This document shows positions 29,964 to 39,219 of a stretch of DNA of 64,000 nucleotides, in pieces (positions within the stretch are counted from its first letter, which is position 1; every line of letters begins with the position of its first letter). The translations under genes were made by a program, and so were the position numbers. Below the pieces are notes generated by a model. It saw only the letters and a program-made list of their open reading frames with translations, was not told the DNA's origin and did no database searches. Source of the DNA: Methylococcales bacterium (lineage in GTDB: Bacteria > Pseudomonadota > Gammaproteobacteria > Methylococcales > Methylomonadaceae). The stretch is from positions 1,550,001 to 1,614,000 of the forward strand of contig JAUZSN010000002.1 in NCBI GenBank assembly GCA_030949405.1, read 5' to 3'.

Positions 29964-30332
29964 ATGAGTTTTTTTATTTCGGATGCAATGGCAGAAGCCG
30001 CAGCACCTGCTGCTCAACCAGGTATTGAAGGAATGTTGTTTCCTTTAGCCATTTTAGCTTTTTTCTATTTTATGTTTATACGTCCTCAATCTAAACGGAC
30101 AAAAGAACAAAAGTCAATGTTAGAAGCGTTAAATAAAGGGACCGAAGTCGTAACCAGTGGTGGAATTTTAGGCAAAGTGACAGAAATTGACGATAATTTT
30201 GTCAAACTTGAAATTGCTGATAATAATTTTATCCAAGTACAACGCCACGCTATAGCAAATATGATGCCAAAAGGAACCTATAAAGCGATGGGTAAAAAAT
30301 CCTCAACCTTAGCAAAAACTAAAAAATCTTAA
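29964..30332 (+). CDS. yajC: Sec translocon accessory protein YajC
   Basis: A 122-residue single-pass inner-membrane protein. One hydrophobic segment (about 25-42) is followed by the family signature FIRPQSKRTKEQ and GTEVVTSGGILGKV. It associates with SecD-SecF and the SecYEG channel. It lies between tgt and secD as in most gammaproteobacteria. The ribosome binding site AAGGAAA is clear. Confidence 0.97.
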   Translation: MSFFISDAMAEAAAPAAQPGIEGMLFPLAILAFFYFMFIRPQSKRTKEQKSMLEALNKGTEVVTSGGILGKVTEIDDNFVKLEIADNNFIQVQRHAIANMMPKGTYKAMGKKSSTLAKTKKS

Positions 30333-30368
30333 TTTAAGGTTTAGTCATCTTTATTTGTTGGAAAAATC

Positions 30369-32219
30369 ATGCAAAACCATTTCCCTTTATGGAAAAATTT
30401 AATAATTCTGATCGTCTTTGTTGTCGGAATTATTTATGCATTACCCAATTTATTTGGTAATGACCCTTCTGTACAACTCGCTTCTAGTGCCACGACTAAA
30501 TTAGAACAAAAACAAGCCGATATCATTAAAGCTGAGTTAGATAAAGCAGGATTGAATCTTAAAGAATTTGAATTTAAAAATAATAAAGTATTAGTTCGTT
30601 TTAACAATACAGATGATCAACTAAACGCTTCTGATTTATTAAAAGCTAAAATGGGCAATGATATTACGGTTGCTTTAAATTTAGCCCCTGCAACCCCTAC
30701 TTGGCTAAGGGCTTTAAATGCAAGCCCTATGTATTTAGGCTTAGATTTACGCGGTGGGGTTCATTTTCTATTAGAAGTTGATATGGACGCTGCGGTAAAA
30801 CAAGCCGAAGAGCGTTATAACCTGGATGTAAAAGCGGCGTTACGCTCTCATAAAATTCGTTATCAATCGGTTGCTAAAAGTAAGGGCGCGATTAAAGTTA
30901 CCTTAAAGAATTCGGCGGATACCCTAGCAACACTGGATTTTTTAAGTCGTGATTTCCGAGATTTAAATATCAAGGAATCCCCTGAATCTGAAAATACGTT
31001 GTTAGTCACCCTTTCTGAGCAAGAAAAACAAGAGATTAAAAAATTTGCTTTAGATCAAAACATGACCACCTTACGTAATCGTGTCAATGAAATAGGGGTA
31101 GCCGAACCTGTTATTCAACAACAAGGTGACAACCGTATTGTTATCCAGTTACCCGGTGTGCAAGATACCACTAAAGCAAAAGCTATTTTAGGTAAAACAG
31201 CTACCTTAGAGTATCGTTTAGTTGACGTTGAACATGATGTACAAAAAGCGGTGCAAGGCTTACCTGTTATAGGAAGTCGCTTGTATTATGAAGTCGATGG
31301 AACTCCAATTTTACTGAAACGTCGTGTCATCGTAACGGGGGCTGAAATTATTGATGCTGCCTATACAATGGATCAAAATAATGCCCCCGCAGTCTCCATT
31401 ACCTTAAATGGGGTCGGTGCGAAAAAAATGGGTAAAATGACTCAGAAAAATGTCGGTAAACCGATGGCCGTTGTCTTTATTGAATACAAGCCTAAAACCC
31501 GCATTGTCAAAGGGAAAACAGAAAAATATAAAGAAAAAATTGAAAAGGTTATTAGTGTCGCCACGATTCGAGATTCATTTAGTAAGCGTTTTCAAACCAC
31601 AGGATTAGGTAATGCAGAAGAAGCCCGTACTTTATCCTTATTATTAAGAGCAGGCGCATTAGCTGCTCCCGTTGATATTATTGAAGAACGTACAGTCGGC
31701 CCCAGTTTAGGACAAGATAATATTGATAAAGGCTTTAACTCCGTTATTGTCGGGTTAGCACTCGTTTTGGTCTTCATGTTAGTTTATTATCGCTTATTTG
31801 GGCTGGTGGCTAATGTTGCACTGGCGTTTAACCTTATTGTTATTGTCGCGGTTTTATCAATGATACAAGCGACATTAACGTTACCTGGAATCGCGGGTAT
31901 CGTTTTAACCGTAGGTATGGCGGTTGATGCCAATGTTTTAATTTTTGAACGGATTAAAGAAGAAATTAAAAATGGAAACACCCCGCAATCAAGTATTTTT
32001 TCAGGTTATGAAAAAGCCTTTGCCACTATTTTTGATGCCAATATTACAACGCTGTTAGTGGCCTTAGTCTTATTTGGTTTTGGAACAGGCCCGATTAAAG
32101 GCTTTGCGATTACCTTATCCATTGGTATTTTAAGTTCAATGTTTACCTCAATTTTAGGAACACGAATGTTGATTAACTGGTTTTATGGCAAACGCCGTGT
32201 AGAAAAACTTTCTATTTAA
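30369..32219 (+). CDS. secD: Protein translocase subunit SecD
   Basis: RND-like membrane subunit that uses the proton gradient to aid late steps of Sec export. It has an N-terminal membrane helix, a large periplasmic region (LDLRGGVHFLLEVDMD at its start), then a five-helix C-terminal part with GMAVDANVLIFERIKEE. At 616 residues the length is normal. It overlaps or abuts secF directly. Confidence 0.98.
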   Translation: MQNHFPLWKNLIILIVFVVGIIYALPNLFGNDPSVQLASSATTKLEQKQADIIKAELDKAGLNLKEFEFKNNKVLVRFNNTDDQLNASDLLKAKMGNDITVALNLAPATPTWLRALNASPMYLGLDLRGGVHFLLEVDMDAAVKQAEERYNLDVKAALRSHKIRYQSVAKSKGAIKVTLKNSADTLATLDFLSRDFRDLNIKESPESENTLLVTLSEQEKQEIKKFALDQNMTTLRNRVNEIGVAEPVIQQQGDNRIVIQLPGVQDTTKAKAILGKTATLEYRLVDVEHDVQKAVQGLPVIGSRLYYEVDGTPILLKRRVIVTGAEIIDAAYTMDQNNAPAVSITLNGVGAKKMGKMTQKNVGKPMAVVFIEYKPKTRIVKGKTEKYKEKIEKVISVATIRDSFSKRFQTTGLGNAEEARTLSLLLRAGALAAPVDIIEERTVGPSLGQDNIDKGFNSVIVGLALVLVFMLVYYRLFGLVANVALAFNLIVIVAVLSMIQATLTLPGIAGIVLTVGMAVDANVLIFERIKEEIKNGNTPQSSIFSGYEKAFATIFDANITTLLVALVLFGFGTGPIKGFAITLSIGILSSMFTSILGTRMLINWFYGKRRVEKLSI

Positions 32220-32237
32220 TTGTTGTGGATAAAAAAA

Positions 32238-33164
32238 ATGTTTAAACAAGAACTCGATTTTTTAGGTAAACGAAAGTTTGCGATGATTTTATCCGCAATT
32301 TTACTCCTTATTTCTATTGCTTCCTTAGCGATCAATGGATTAAAGCTGGGAATTGACTTTACAGGCGGGACACTGGTTGAAGTCGGCTATAAACAAGCTG
32401 CTGATTTAACCGTATTACGTGAAACATTAGGAAAAAGTGGTTTTGATGATGCAACTGTCCAAAATTTTGGGACGGCAAAAGATGTCTTAATTCGTTTAAA
32501 ACCGAAAGAAGGCATGAGTAACGCAGAACTTAGTACACAAATTTTAGCGGCGGTTAATAAAAACAGCACTGAAAAAGCCGAAGTACGACGCGTTGAATTT
32601 GTAGGGCCTCAAGTGGGCGATGAACTAGCCGAAGATGGCGGGTTAGCTCTGTTATATTCGATGTTTGGAATTTTACTGTATGTTGCATGGCGATTTGAGT
32701 ATAAATTTTCATTAGGTTCTGTGGCGGCTCTTTCTCATGATGTTTTAATTACATTGGGCTTTTTTTCGGTCTTACAATTAGAATTTGACCTAACAGTTTT
32801 AGCGGCCATTTTAGCGGTCATTGGTTATTCGTTGAATGATACGATTGTGGTTTATGATCGTATTCGAGAGAATTTTAGAAATTTGCGAATGGATTCAGCG
32901 GAAGAAATTATGAATATTTCTTTAAATCAAACCTTAAGCAGAACCTTAATGACCTCGGTAACCACCGCGTTGGTATTAGCGGCGTTAGCGGTATTGGGTG
33001 GCGAAATTATTCATAACTTTGCCATTGCTTTATTGGTGGGTGTGGGTATTGGAACGTACTCGTCTATTTTTATTGCAAGCCCTGTGGTTTTAAGTTTAGG
33101 AATTAGTAAAGAAGATTTAATGATTCCTGTTGCAGAAGGGGCGGATATTGATGATATGCCGTAG
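32238..33164 (+). CDS. secF: Protein translocase subunit SecF
   Basis: Partner of SecD. It shows IDFTGGTLVEVGY after the first membrane helix and the YSLNDTIVVYDRIREN motif in the later helices. I choose ATG 32238 (MFKQELDFLGKRK), with a GGA eight bases before it; a TTG at 32220 is less likely. Product 308 residues. The HEPN gene starts 17 bases after the stop, so the end of the sec operon borders inserted material. Confidence 0.97.
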   Translation: MFKQELDFLGKRKFAMILSAILLLISIASLAINGLKLGIDFTGGTLVEVGYKQAADLTVLRETLGKSGFDDATVQNFGTAKDVLIRLKPKEGMSNAELSTQILAAVNKNSTEKAEVRRVEFVGPQVGDELAEDGGLALLYSMFGILLYVAWRFEYKFSLGSVAALSHDVLITLGFFSVLQLEFDLTVLAAILAVIGYSLNDTIVVYDRIRENFRNLRMDSAEEIMNISLNQTLSRTLMTSVTTALVLAALAVLGGEIIHNFAIALLVGVGIGTYSSIFIASPVVLSLGISKEDLMIPVAEGADIDDMP

Positions 33165-33181
33165 TGATTATTTACTAAGTA

Positions 33182-33598
33182 ATGAATAAAGTTGAACTTA
33201 AGGAATTAGCAGACATTAGAATTAAAGAATCCCAAATTCTTTTAAATGCACGTTGCTATCATGGTGCTTATTATTTAGCAGGTTACGCACTGGAATGTAC
33301 CTTAAAAGCTTGTATTACAAAACAAGTACGTGCATTTGATTTTCCAGATAAGAAACTTGCTAATGATAGCTATACGCATGACTTGACCAAACTATTGAAA
33401 ATATCTAATTTGAATCAAAAATTAAGAGAAGAAGAAAATAGAAGTTTAGCCTTTAAATTGAATTGGAATATCGTTAAAAGTTGGTCAGAAGAAGCCCGTT
33501 ATGACTGTACAATAACCCCAATAAAAGCCAAAGAATTTTTTGAGGCAGTGACTAATAATGAATCAGGAGTATTGCCATGGCTAAAGAACTTTTTATAA
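33182..33598 (+). CDS. HEPN domain protein (PF05168-like)
   Basis: A 138-residue helical protein. The HEPN signature is visible in ARCYHGAYYLAGYALECTLK (22-41) and THDLTKLL (65-72). HEPN proteins are often RNases in toxin-antitoxin or defence modules, usually paired with MNT nucleotidyltransferases. Here the following gene is not an MNT protein. The start has no good ribosome binding site and lies 17 bases after secF, so it may be read from the sec transcript. The 3' end overlaps the partner gene by 22 bases. Confidence 0.85.
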   Translation: MNKVELKELADIRIKESQILLNARCYHGAYYLAGYALECTLKACITKQVRAFDFPDKKLANDSYTHDLTKLLKISNLNQKLREEENRSLAFKLNWNIVKSWSEEARYDCTITPIKAKEFFEAVTNNESGVLPWLKNFL

Positions 33599-33996
33599 CC
33601 CAGGAACTTTCTCAAGAAATGCTTTTAGCAGGTGAAGCTTTAATTAAACATTTAGAAGACAAGCATTTAAAAGTACAAGCGGCTTTTTGGTTATTAGATA
33701 CAGAAAAAGAAAGTTGGGCATTAATGATCGCATCACCTATCGTTGCTAAAAAAGGCGCAAGAGATTATTACAAACACATTAACGAAATTAATGAAGAGAG
33801 TGAATCAAAAGAAAAAAATATAATTTCTTTACATAATATTGAAGTAATTGATAACAATAACCGTTTTGTAAAAGCATTACATAATGTAAAAAATTCTAGC
33901 TTGTGGAATGATAAATATTGGAGAAATACCCGTCTTGGTAAAAATTTTCTTAGTAATATTTATTTTGAAGATATGTATATTTATCGGATGAATTAA
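33577..33996 (+). CDS. Partner protein of the HEPN gene, unknown family
   Basis: A 139-residue soluble protein starting MAKELFITQELSQEML, with alternating helix and strand character (FWLLDTEKESWALMIASP). It has a strong ribosome binding site (AGGAG, seven to eight bases before ATG) inside the end of the HEPN gene. It lacks the GSxxxG and DxD motifs of MNT nucleotidyltransferases. I recall similar proteins next to HEPN genes elsewhere but cannot name a family. It is the likely antitoxin or cofactor of the HEPN protein, by position only. Confidence 0.75.
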   Translation: MAKELFITQELSQEMLLAGEALIKHLEDKHLKVQAAFWLLDTEKESWALMIASPIVAKKGARDYYKHINEINEESESKEKNIISLHNIEVIDNNNRFVKALHNVKNSSLWNDKYWRNTRLGKNFLSNIYFEDMYIYRMN

Positions 33997-34246
33997 GATT
34001 TTATCTTGTCTTAAATTAGTAGCCCTAGAAAACCAAGGAACACCCGATGCACAAGTATTAGCGGCTATGTTAGTTGCTAAAGAAATAAATCAAAATAAAT
34101 ACCCCATTTATGGGTTATTTGTGGTCGGTTTGGTTTGGAATTTTATTATTTTAGACAGCAATCATTATTGTATTAGTAAAAATTATAATGCCGATGATGA
34201 AAAAATAATTGATATTTTAAAAATGATAAAAATTTTAAAAAAATAA
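33997..34246 (+). pseudogene. Remnant of an unrecognised protein gene
   Basis: An open frame after a stop near 33988 encodes about 80 residues with clear protein character (CLKLVALENQGTPDAQVLAA, then KYPIYGLFVVGLVWNFII and DSNHYCISKNYNADD). There is no start codon with a ribosome binding site before the internal ATG at 34067. It reads like the C-terminal end of a larger protein whose 5' part was lost. It contains, in coding sense, an inverted CTTAAGAC-like stretch near 34005-34024. The A-rich sequence and position between secF and ndk suggest acquired DNA. Confidence 0.55.
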
Positions 34247-34311
34247 TTAAAACCGAACTGACTTTACAGTAAAACCCTTTTAATTTATATATAATCCAAC
34301 AGGAATAAACC

Positions 34312-34743
34312 ATGGCTCTAGAACGTACTTTTTCTATTATCAAACCCGATGCGGTCGCTAAAAATGTTATCGGACAAATTTACAGTCGCTTTGAAGCAAA
34401 AGGCTTGCGTATTGTTGCGGCCAAAATGATTCAATTAACCCAAGCGCAAGCGGAAGGTTTTTATGCTGAACATAAAGAGCGTCCTTTCTTTAATGACTTA
34501 GTCAGCTTTATGATTTCAGGGCCTGTCATCATGCAAGTCTTAGAAGGTGAAGGCGCAGTCCTTGCAAATCGTGACATCATGGGCGCAACAAACCCTAAAG
34601 AAGCGGATGCGGGGACTATTCGTGCCGATTTCGCTGAGAGCATTGATGAAAATGCGGTTCACGGTTCGGATGCAACTGAAACCGCTGCAAGAGAAATTAG
34701 TTATTTTTTCTCTGATGATGAGCTTTGTGAGCGCGTCCGTTAA
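34312..34743 (+). CDS. ndk: Nucleoside diphosphate kinase
   Basis: Transfers the gamma-phosphate between nucleoside tri- and diphosphates through phospho-histidine H117 in [27 protein letters not shown] is the standard N-terminus and 143 residues the standard length. It begins the ndk-rlmN-pilW-hisS-yfgM-bamB-der run. The T-rich DNA just upstream (a TATATAAT stretch near 34286) may hold the promoter. Confidence 0.98.
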   Translation: MALERTFSIIKPDAVAKNVIGQIYSRFEAKGLRIVAAKMIQLTQAQAEGFYAEHKERPFFNDLVSFMISGPVIMQVLEGEGAVLANRDIMGATNPKEADAGTIRADFAESIDENAVHGSDATETAAREISYFFSDDELCERVR

Positions 34744-35817
34744 GTGTCCACGATTAATTTATTGGACTTAGACAGAAAAGGCATGGAGGCCTTTTTTGCC
34801 TCTATCGGCGAAAAACCTTTTCGTGCGACTCAAGTTCTAAAATGGCTTTATAAAGAACACGTCACTCATTTTGATGAAATGACTAACTTAAGCAAAGTGT
34901 TGCGGGCTAAATTAGTTCAAAGTTGTCGTATCGAAGCCCCTGAAATTATCACCGAACAAATCGCCTCCGATGGAACGCGAAAATGGGTGATACAAATGAG
35001 CTGTAATAATCGCATTGAAACCGTTTTCATTCCTGAAGAAAAACGCGGTACTCTGTGTGTTTCCTCTCAAGTTGGTTGCGCCTTAGCGTGTCCTTTTTGC
35101 TCAACCGCCCAACAAGGGTTTAATCGTAATCTGACCGTATCTGAAATTATTGGGCAACTTTATGTCGCTCAAAATCGTTTAGGGGATGAAAAACGCATTA
35201 CTAACGTCGTCATGATGGGAATGGGTGAGCCGTTATTAAATTTTGATAATGTCATCAGTGCGATGAACTTAATGATGGATGACTTTGCTTATGGTTTATC
35301 AAAACGCCGCGTGACGCTGAGTACGTCAGGCGTTGTCCCTGCGATATACCGATTAACGGAAGTCTGTGGTGTCAGCCTTGCGGTTTCTTTACATGCCGCA
35401 AACAATGAACTTCGTGATGTCTTAGTCCCGATTAATAAAAAATACCCCTTAAATGAATTAATGATGGCGTGTAAAGACAATGTCAAGCTGTCCCCTCGTC
35501 GTAACATAACCTTTGAATATGTTATGCTTGAGGGAATTAATGATTCAGGAGCCGATGCTCGCGCATTAATTAAGTTATTAAAAAATATACCTGCTAAACT
35601 TAACTTGATCCCTTTTAATCCGTTTCCTAACTCCAACTACACTTGCTCATCAATGGCTACAATCGAGCGTTTTAGAGATGTCTTACATAATGCATCCATG
35701 ATAACCACCATACGACGAACACGCGGTGAAGATATTGATGCGGCTTGTGGACAATTAGTGGGAAAAGTAAAGGATAAAAGCCGCCGACATTTAAAACTTA
35801 AATTAGCAGAACCTTAA
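34744..35817 (+). CDS. rlmN: Dual-specificity RNA methyltransferase RlmN
   Basis: Radical-SAM enzyme that methylates C2 of adenine 2503 in 23S rRNA and A37 in some tRNAs. The cluster cysteines are C112, C116 and C119 (CX3CX2C in [10 protein letters not shown]), and [10 protein letters not shown] and the C-terminal [15 protein letters not shown] carry further family residues. The GTG start at 34744 follows the ndk stop directly. Its stop overlaps the pilW start (TAATG). 357 residues. Confidence 0.97.
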   Translation: MSTINLLDLDRKGMEAFFASIGEKPFRATQVLKWLYKEHVTHFDEMTNLSKVLRAKLVQSCRIEAPEIITEQIASDGTRKWVIQMSCNNRIETVFIPEEKRGTLCVSSQVGCALACPFCSTAQQGFNRNLTVSEIIGQLYVAQNRLGDEKRITNVVMMGMGEPLLNFDNVISAMNLMMDDFAYGLSKRRVTLSTSGVVPAIYRLTEVCGVSLAVSLHAANNELRDVLVPINKKYPLNELMMACKDNVKLSPRRNITFEYVMLEGINDSGADARALIKLLKNIPAKLNLIPFNPFPNSNYTCSSMATIERFRDVLHNASMITTIRRTRGEDIDAACGQLVGKVKDKSRRHLKLKLAEP

Positions 35818-36548
35818 TGAAATTATGGGTCATTTTCAATCTTTCAATTTTTTTAATTGCCTGTGTGCAAGTAAATCCCCCAAGAGAAGTTAGCTCTGAA
35901 GAACAAGCTGAAATTTATTTAAAAATGGGCGTTCGTTATTTAGAAATGGGAAAACTGGAGATTGCCAAAGAGAAATTAGAAAAATCCGTTGATTTAAATT
36001 CCAGTAATAGTGAATCACATAATGCCTTAGCGGTGCTATATGAACGAATTGAACGTTCAAGTGATGCCAAGTATCATTATAAGCAAGCGGTTTCAGAGAA
36101 CGATGAAAGCCCGCAGCCTCGAAATAATTATGGCCGATTTTTATGTGAAAAGGGCGAGTATGAGGAAGGACTCGCACATTTAGCGGTTGCATTTAATATG
36201 CCTTTAAATTCTCGTAAATGGTTTTCTTTGACCAATGCAGGCCTCTGTTATTTAAAGCAAAATAAAATGAAAGAGGCTGAGAATTATTTCAGAAAAGCTC
36301 TTGAGGTTCACCCTCAATATCCCCCAGCTTTATTAGAAATGCTAAAAATGAGTTATCGTTTTCATAAGTTTATGTCAGCCCGCGCTTTTTTACAGCGTTA
36401 TTTCAGTGTTAGTCCTGAATCTGCAGATTCTTTATGGTATGCCTACCGTATAGAATTAGGACTCAAAAACAGATCAGGGGCAGAACAATATAAAAATAAA
36501 TTATTAACCCAGTTTCCTGACTCCAAAGAAGCGCAACGCGTAGAATAA
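35817..36548 (+). CDS. pilW: Type IV pilus biogenesis/stability lipoprotein PilW
   Basis: Outer-membrane lipoprotein that helps the PilQ secretin assemble. The lipobox LIAC places the lipidated cysteine at C16. TPR repeats fill the rest (AEIYLKMGVRYLEMGKLEIA, NALAVLYERIERSSDAKYHY and on). At 243 residues it matches PilW/PilF. It overlaps rlmN by one base. In related genomes the next genes are usually rodZ and ispG; here a PIN-like gene follows. Confidence 0.94.
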   Translation: MKLWVIFNLSIFLIACVQVNPPREVSSEEQAEIYLKMGVRYLEMGKLEIAKEKLEKSVDLNSSNSESHNALAVLYERIERSSDAKYHYKQAVSENDESPQPRNNYGRFLCEKGEYEEGLAHLAVAFNMPLNSRKWFSLTNAGLCYLKQNKMKEAENYFRKALEVHPQYPPALLEMLKMSYRFHKFMSARAFLQRYFSVSPESADSLWYAYRIELGLKNRSGAEQYKNKLLTQFPDSKEAQRVE

Positions 36549-36549
36549 T

Positions 36550-37185
36550 ATGAACATACAGCAAGACTCTTGTAATGATGAAATAATTAAAATTTTATTG
36601 ATTGATTTAGAGAATTGTCCCTGTCAAATTCATCAATTACAAAATGACATAGAAGAATATACACAAGTCATTATTTGCTATGCAAAAACTGGGGTTAAAA
36701 TACCCCTTGATTGGTTAGAATCGTTAAGTAGTGCGGTTAATAAAAATAAACTTAAAATATTTAAAATGGCTCATGTGGGTAAAAATTCAGCTGATTTTGG
36801 CATTTGTTTTTTTGCAGGTGCATTAATGCAGGAATTTCAAAATAAAGCACATTTTGTTATCATCTCAAATGACTTAGATTTAGATCATGTAGTTAGCTTA
36901 TTGATAAGTCAAGGGTGTACTGCTGAACGAGTGGGTTTAATAAAAGAAAAAAATAATTTACCGTTAGTTGCAATTCATTCATACTGTAAATACTTAATGA
37001 CTAATAATATAAACAGACCTTCAAAAGAAGAAACCTTATTAAATAGTATTAAAAGTATTTTAAAAAATCACCAAGAATCTCCTGAAGTAGTATTTAAATT
37101 TTTAATAAAGCACAAAGTAATTGTTATTAAAGAAAATAAAGTTATTTATAATGATAATAAAATAGCTGAAATTGTTTATCATTAA
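36550..37185 (+). CDS. PIN/NYN-like domain protein
   Basis: A 211-residue protein. Residues about 14-140 look like a PIN-like nuclease fold: ILLIDLEN (D19, E21, N22) at strand 1, GKNSADFGICFFAG (Asp), and ISNDLDLDHVV at the C-terminal acidic cluster. The remaining 60 residues resemble a small winged-helix (EVVFKFLIKHKVIVIKENKV). It may be an RNA or DNA nuclease; the substrate is unknown. It starts one base after the pilW stop and precedes hisS, taking the place where rodZ and ispG usually sit. The A/T-rich codons look unlike its neighbours. Confidence 0.75.
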   Translation: MNIQQDSCNDEIIKILLIDLENCPCQIHQLQNDIEEYTQVIICYAKTGVKIPLDWLESLSSAVNKNKLKIFKMAHVGKNSADFGICFFAGALMQEFQNKAHFVIISNDLDLDHVVSLLISQGCTAERVGLIKEKNNLPLVAIHSYCKYLMTNNINRPSKEETLLNSIKSILKNHQESPEVVFKFLIKHKVIVIKENKVIYNDNKIAEIVYH

Positions 37186-37221
37186 TGTAAATATTTAATT
37201 ATTAATAAAAACATATAAACT

Positions 37222-38502
37222 ATGGCAAAAAACAGTCAGGCAATTCAAGCCATTCGTGGTATGCACGATGTATTACCCGAACAATCCCCTTTATGGCATT
37301 ACGTTGAACAAAACATTAGAGAAGTCCTTTCAGTCTATGGTTACAACGAAATTCGTTTACCCATTGTTGAAAAGACTGCCCTATTTAAACGCGCTATTGG
37401 GGAAGTCACCGATATTGTCGAAAAAGAAATGTATACCTTTGATGACCGTAATGGCGATTCTTTAACCTTACGCCCAGAAGGCACAGCGGGTTGTTTAAGA
37501 GCTTGTTTAGAACATGGGTTATTACACAATCAAGTGCATCGCCTATGGTATTTAGGCCCTATGTTTCGCCATGAAAGACCGCAAAAAGGACGTTATCGCC
37601 AATTTTATCAATTAGGGGTGGAAACCTATGGCATGGCTGCCGCTGATATTGATACCGAAATTATTACCTTAGCCACGCGTTTATGGAAAAAATTAGGGAT
37701 TGAGAATAAATTACAATTACAACTCAATTCACTGGGAACGATTGAAGAACGAGCGCGTTATCGTGAAAAACTAGTTGAATATTTTACGCAATATCAAGAC
37801 CAATTAGATGAAGATAGCCAAAGACGTTTAACCACTAATCCCTTAAGAATTTTAGATACTAAAAACCCTAAGATGAAAACAGTGGTTGAAAATGCGCCCA
37901 GTTTAATGGATTATTTAGGCGAGGATAGCCGCGCACATTTTCAAACGTTAACCGATAACTTAGATAGCCTAGAAATTACCTATCAGATAAATCCTCGCTT
38001 AGTAAGAGGCTTGGATTATTATAGCAAAACTGTTTTTGAATGGGTCACGGATGAACTCGGCGCACAAGGCACTGTTTGTGCGGGAGGACGCTATGATGGG
38101 TTAGTTGAACAATTGGGCGGTAAAAATAATTACGCCATTGGTTTTGCTTTAGGCATGGAGCGTTTATTGTCATTGGTTGAATTATTAGCCGATGTCCCTA
38201 TCGCCCCTAGTGTTGATGTTTACATGATTCGCGTAGGTGAGAAGGCTGAAAAACAAGGCTTAATCTTTGCTGAAAAAATCCGAGATCAACTACCGCAACT
38301 CAAATTACAAGTCAATTGTAATGCGGGAAGTTTTAAAAGCCAATTTAAAAAAGCCGATAAAAGCGGGGCGAAATTTGCGATCATTATAGGGGAAGACGAA
38401 GCCGATAATAATCAGGTCACTGTTAAATTTTTACGCGAATCCCAGCCTCAACAGCTCATGTCGTATGAAGCGGCAATTGAATTTTTAAATACTCAAAATT
38501 AA
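37222..38502 (+). CDS. hisS: Histidyl-tRNA synthetase
   Basis: Class II synthetase that charges tRNA-His. Motif 2 ([19 protein letters not shown]), the histidine-specific [15 protein letters not shown] and motif 3 ([10 protein letters not shown]) are intact, with the anticodon-binding domain at the end. 426 residues. It is followed by yfgM after 15 bases. Confidence 0.98.
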   Translation: MAKNSQAIQAIRGMHDVLPEQSPLWHYVEQNIREVLSVYGYNEIRLPIVEKTALFKRAIGEVTDIVEKEMYTFDDRNGDSLTLRPEGTAGCLRACLEHGLLHNQVHRLWYLGPMFRHERPQKGRYRQFYQLGVETYGMAAADIDTEIITLATRLWKKLGIENKLQLQLNSLGTIEERARYREKLVEYFTQYQDQLDEDSQRRLTTNPLRILDTKNPKMKTVVENAPSLMDYLGEDSRAHFQTLTDNLDSLEITYQINPRLVRGLDYYSKTVFEWVTDELGAQGTVCAGGRYDGLVEQLGGKNNYAIGFALGMERLLSLVELLADVPIAPSVDVYMIRVGEKAEKQGLIFAEKIRDQLPQLKLQVNCNAGSFKSQFKKADKSGAKFAIIIGEDEADNNQVTVKFLRESQPQQLMSYEAAIEFLNTQN

Positions 38503-38517
38503 ACTAAGAGAAAAACC

Positions 38518-39174
38518 GTGGCAATTTACGATACAGAAGAAGAACAAGTAGAAGCACTCCAAGCGTGGTGGAAAGAAAATGGCCGCTCACTTATTGTGGG
38601 AGCCGTTTTAGGTGCGGCATTAATTTTAGGGTGGAATTATTGGAAAGATCAACAGCATGAACAAGCCTTAGAAGCCTCTGCTTTGTATGGACAATTATTA
38701 ACCCTTTCCGATCAAGAAAAAGATGAGGAAGCGGCTAAAATTGCCACCCAGTTAATTGAACGCTATCCAAGCAGTAGTTATGCGGATTATGCAACCTTAA
38801 TGCAGGCAAAATTGAACGTGAATGCGGGTGATTTAACTGCGGCAAAAACAATTTTGGAAAGCATTTTAAAACAAAGTGATGTTGAATTAAAAAATGTCGC
38901 ACGTATTCGTTTGGTTCGTTTAATGTTAGCGACGAAAGAGTATGAAAAAGGGTTACAACTCATTTCTGAAACCGACCCTGCCAGCACTGAAAGTTTTTCA
39001 TCCAGTTATGATGAATTGACAGGCGATTTATATGTTGCTTTAGATCGTCTCGGGGAAGCGCGTACCGCTTATCAAAATGCCATTAGAACCGCTCAAGATT
39101 CGCCTTTATTGCAAATGAAACTCGATGATATTACCGCGACTGAAATTAGTACGCCTCCTGAAACTAAAAATTAG
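38518..39174 (+). CDS. yfgM: YfgM/ancillary SecYEG translocon subunit
   Basis: A 218-residue protein with an N-terminal cytoplasmic tail (EEEQVEALQAWWKENGRSL), one membrane helix (about 25-41) and a periplasmic TPR-like domain. In E. coli YfgM binds SecYEG and PpiD and helps newly exported proteins. It has a GTG start at 38518 with AGAGAAAA just upstream. The hisS-yfgM-bamB-der order is conserved. Confidence 0.95.
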   Translation: MAIYDTEEEQVEALQAWWKENGRSLIVGAVLGAALILGWNYWKDQQHEQALEASALYGQLLTLSDQEKDEEAAKIATQLIERYPSSSYADYATLMQAKLNVNAGDLTAAKTILESILKQSDVELKNVARIRLVRLMLATKEYEKGLQLISETDPASTESFSSSYDELTGDLYVALDRLGEARTAYQNAIRTAQDSPLLQMKLDDITATEISTPPETKN

Positions 39175-39219
39175 CTGTCTAGGCTGGGCTATGCCACTTT
39201 ACGTACTCTTTAAAACATT

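Noticed and set aside
32226-32235. DnaA-box-like TGTGGATAA before secF
   Set aside because: A single copy inside an operon junction is not evidence of an origin.
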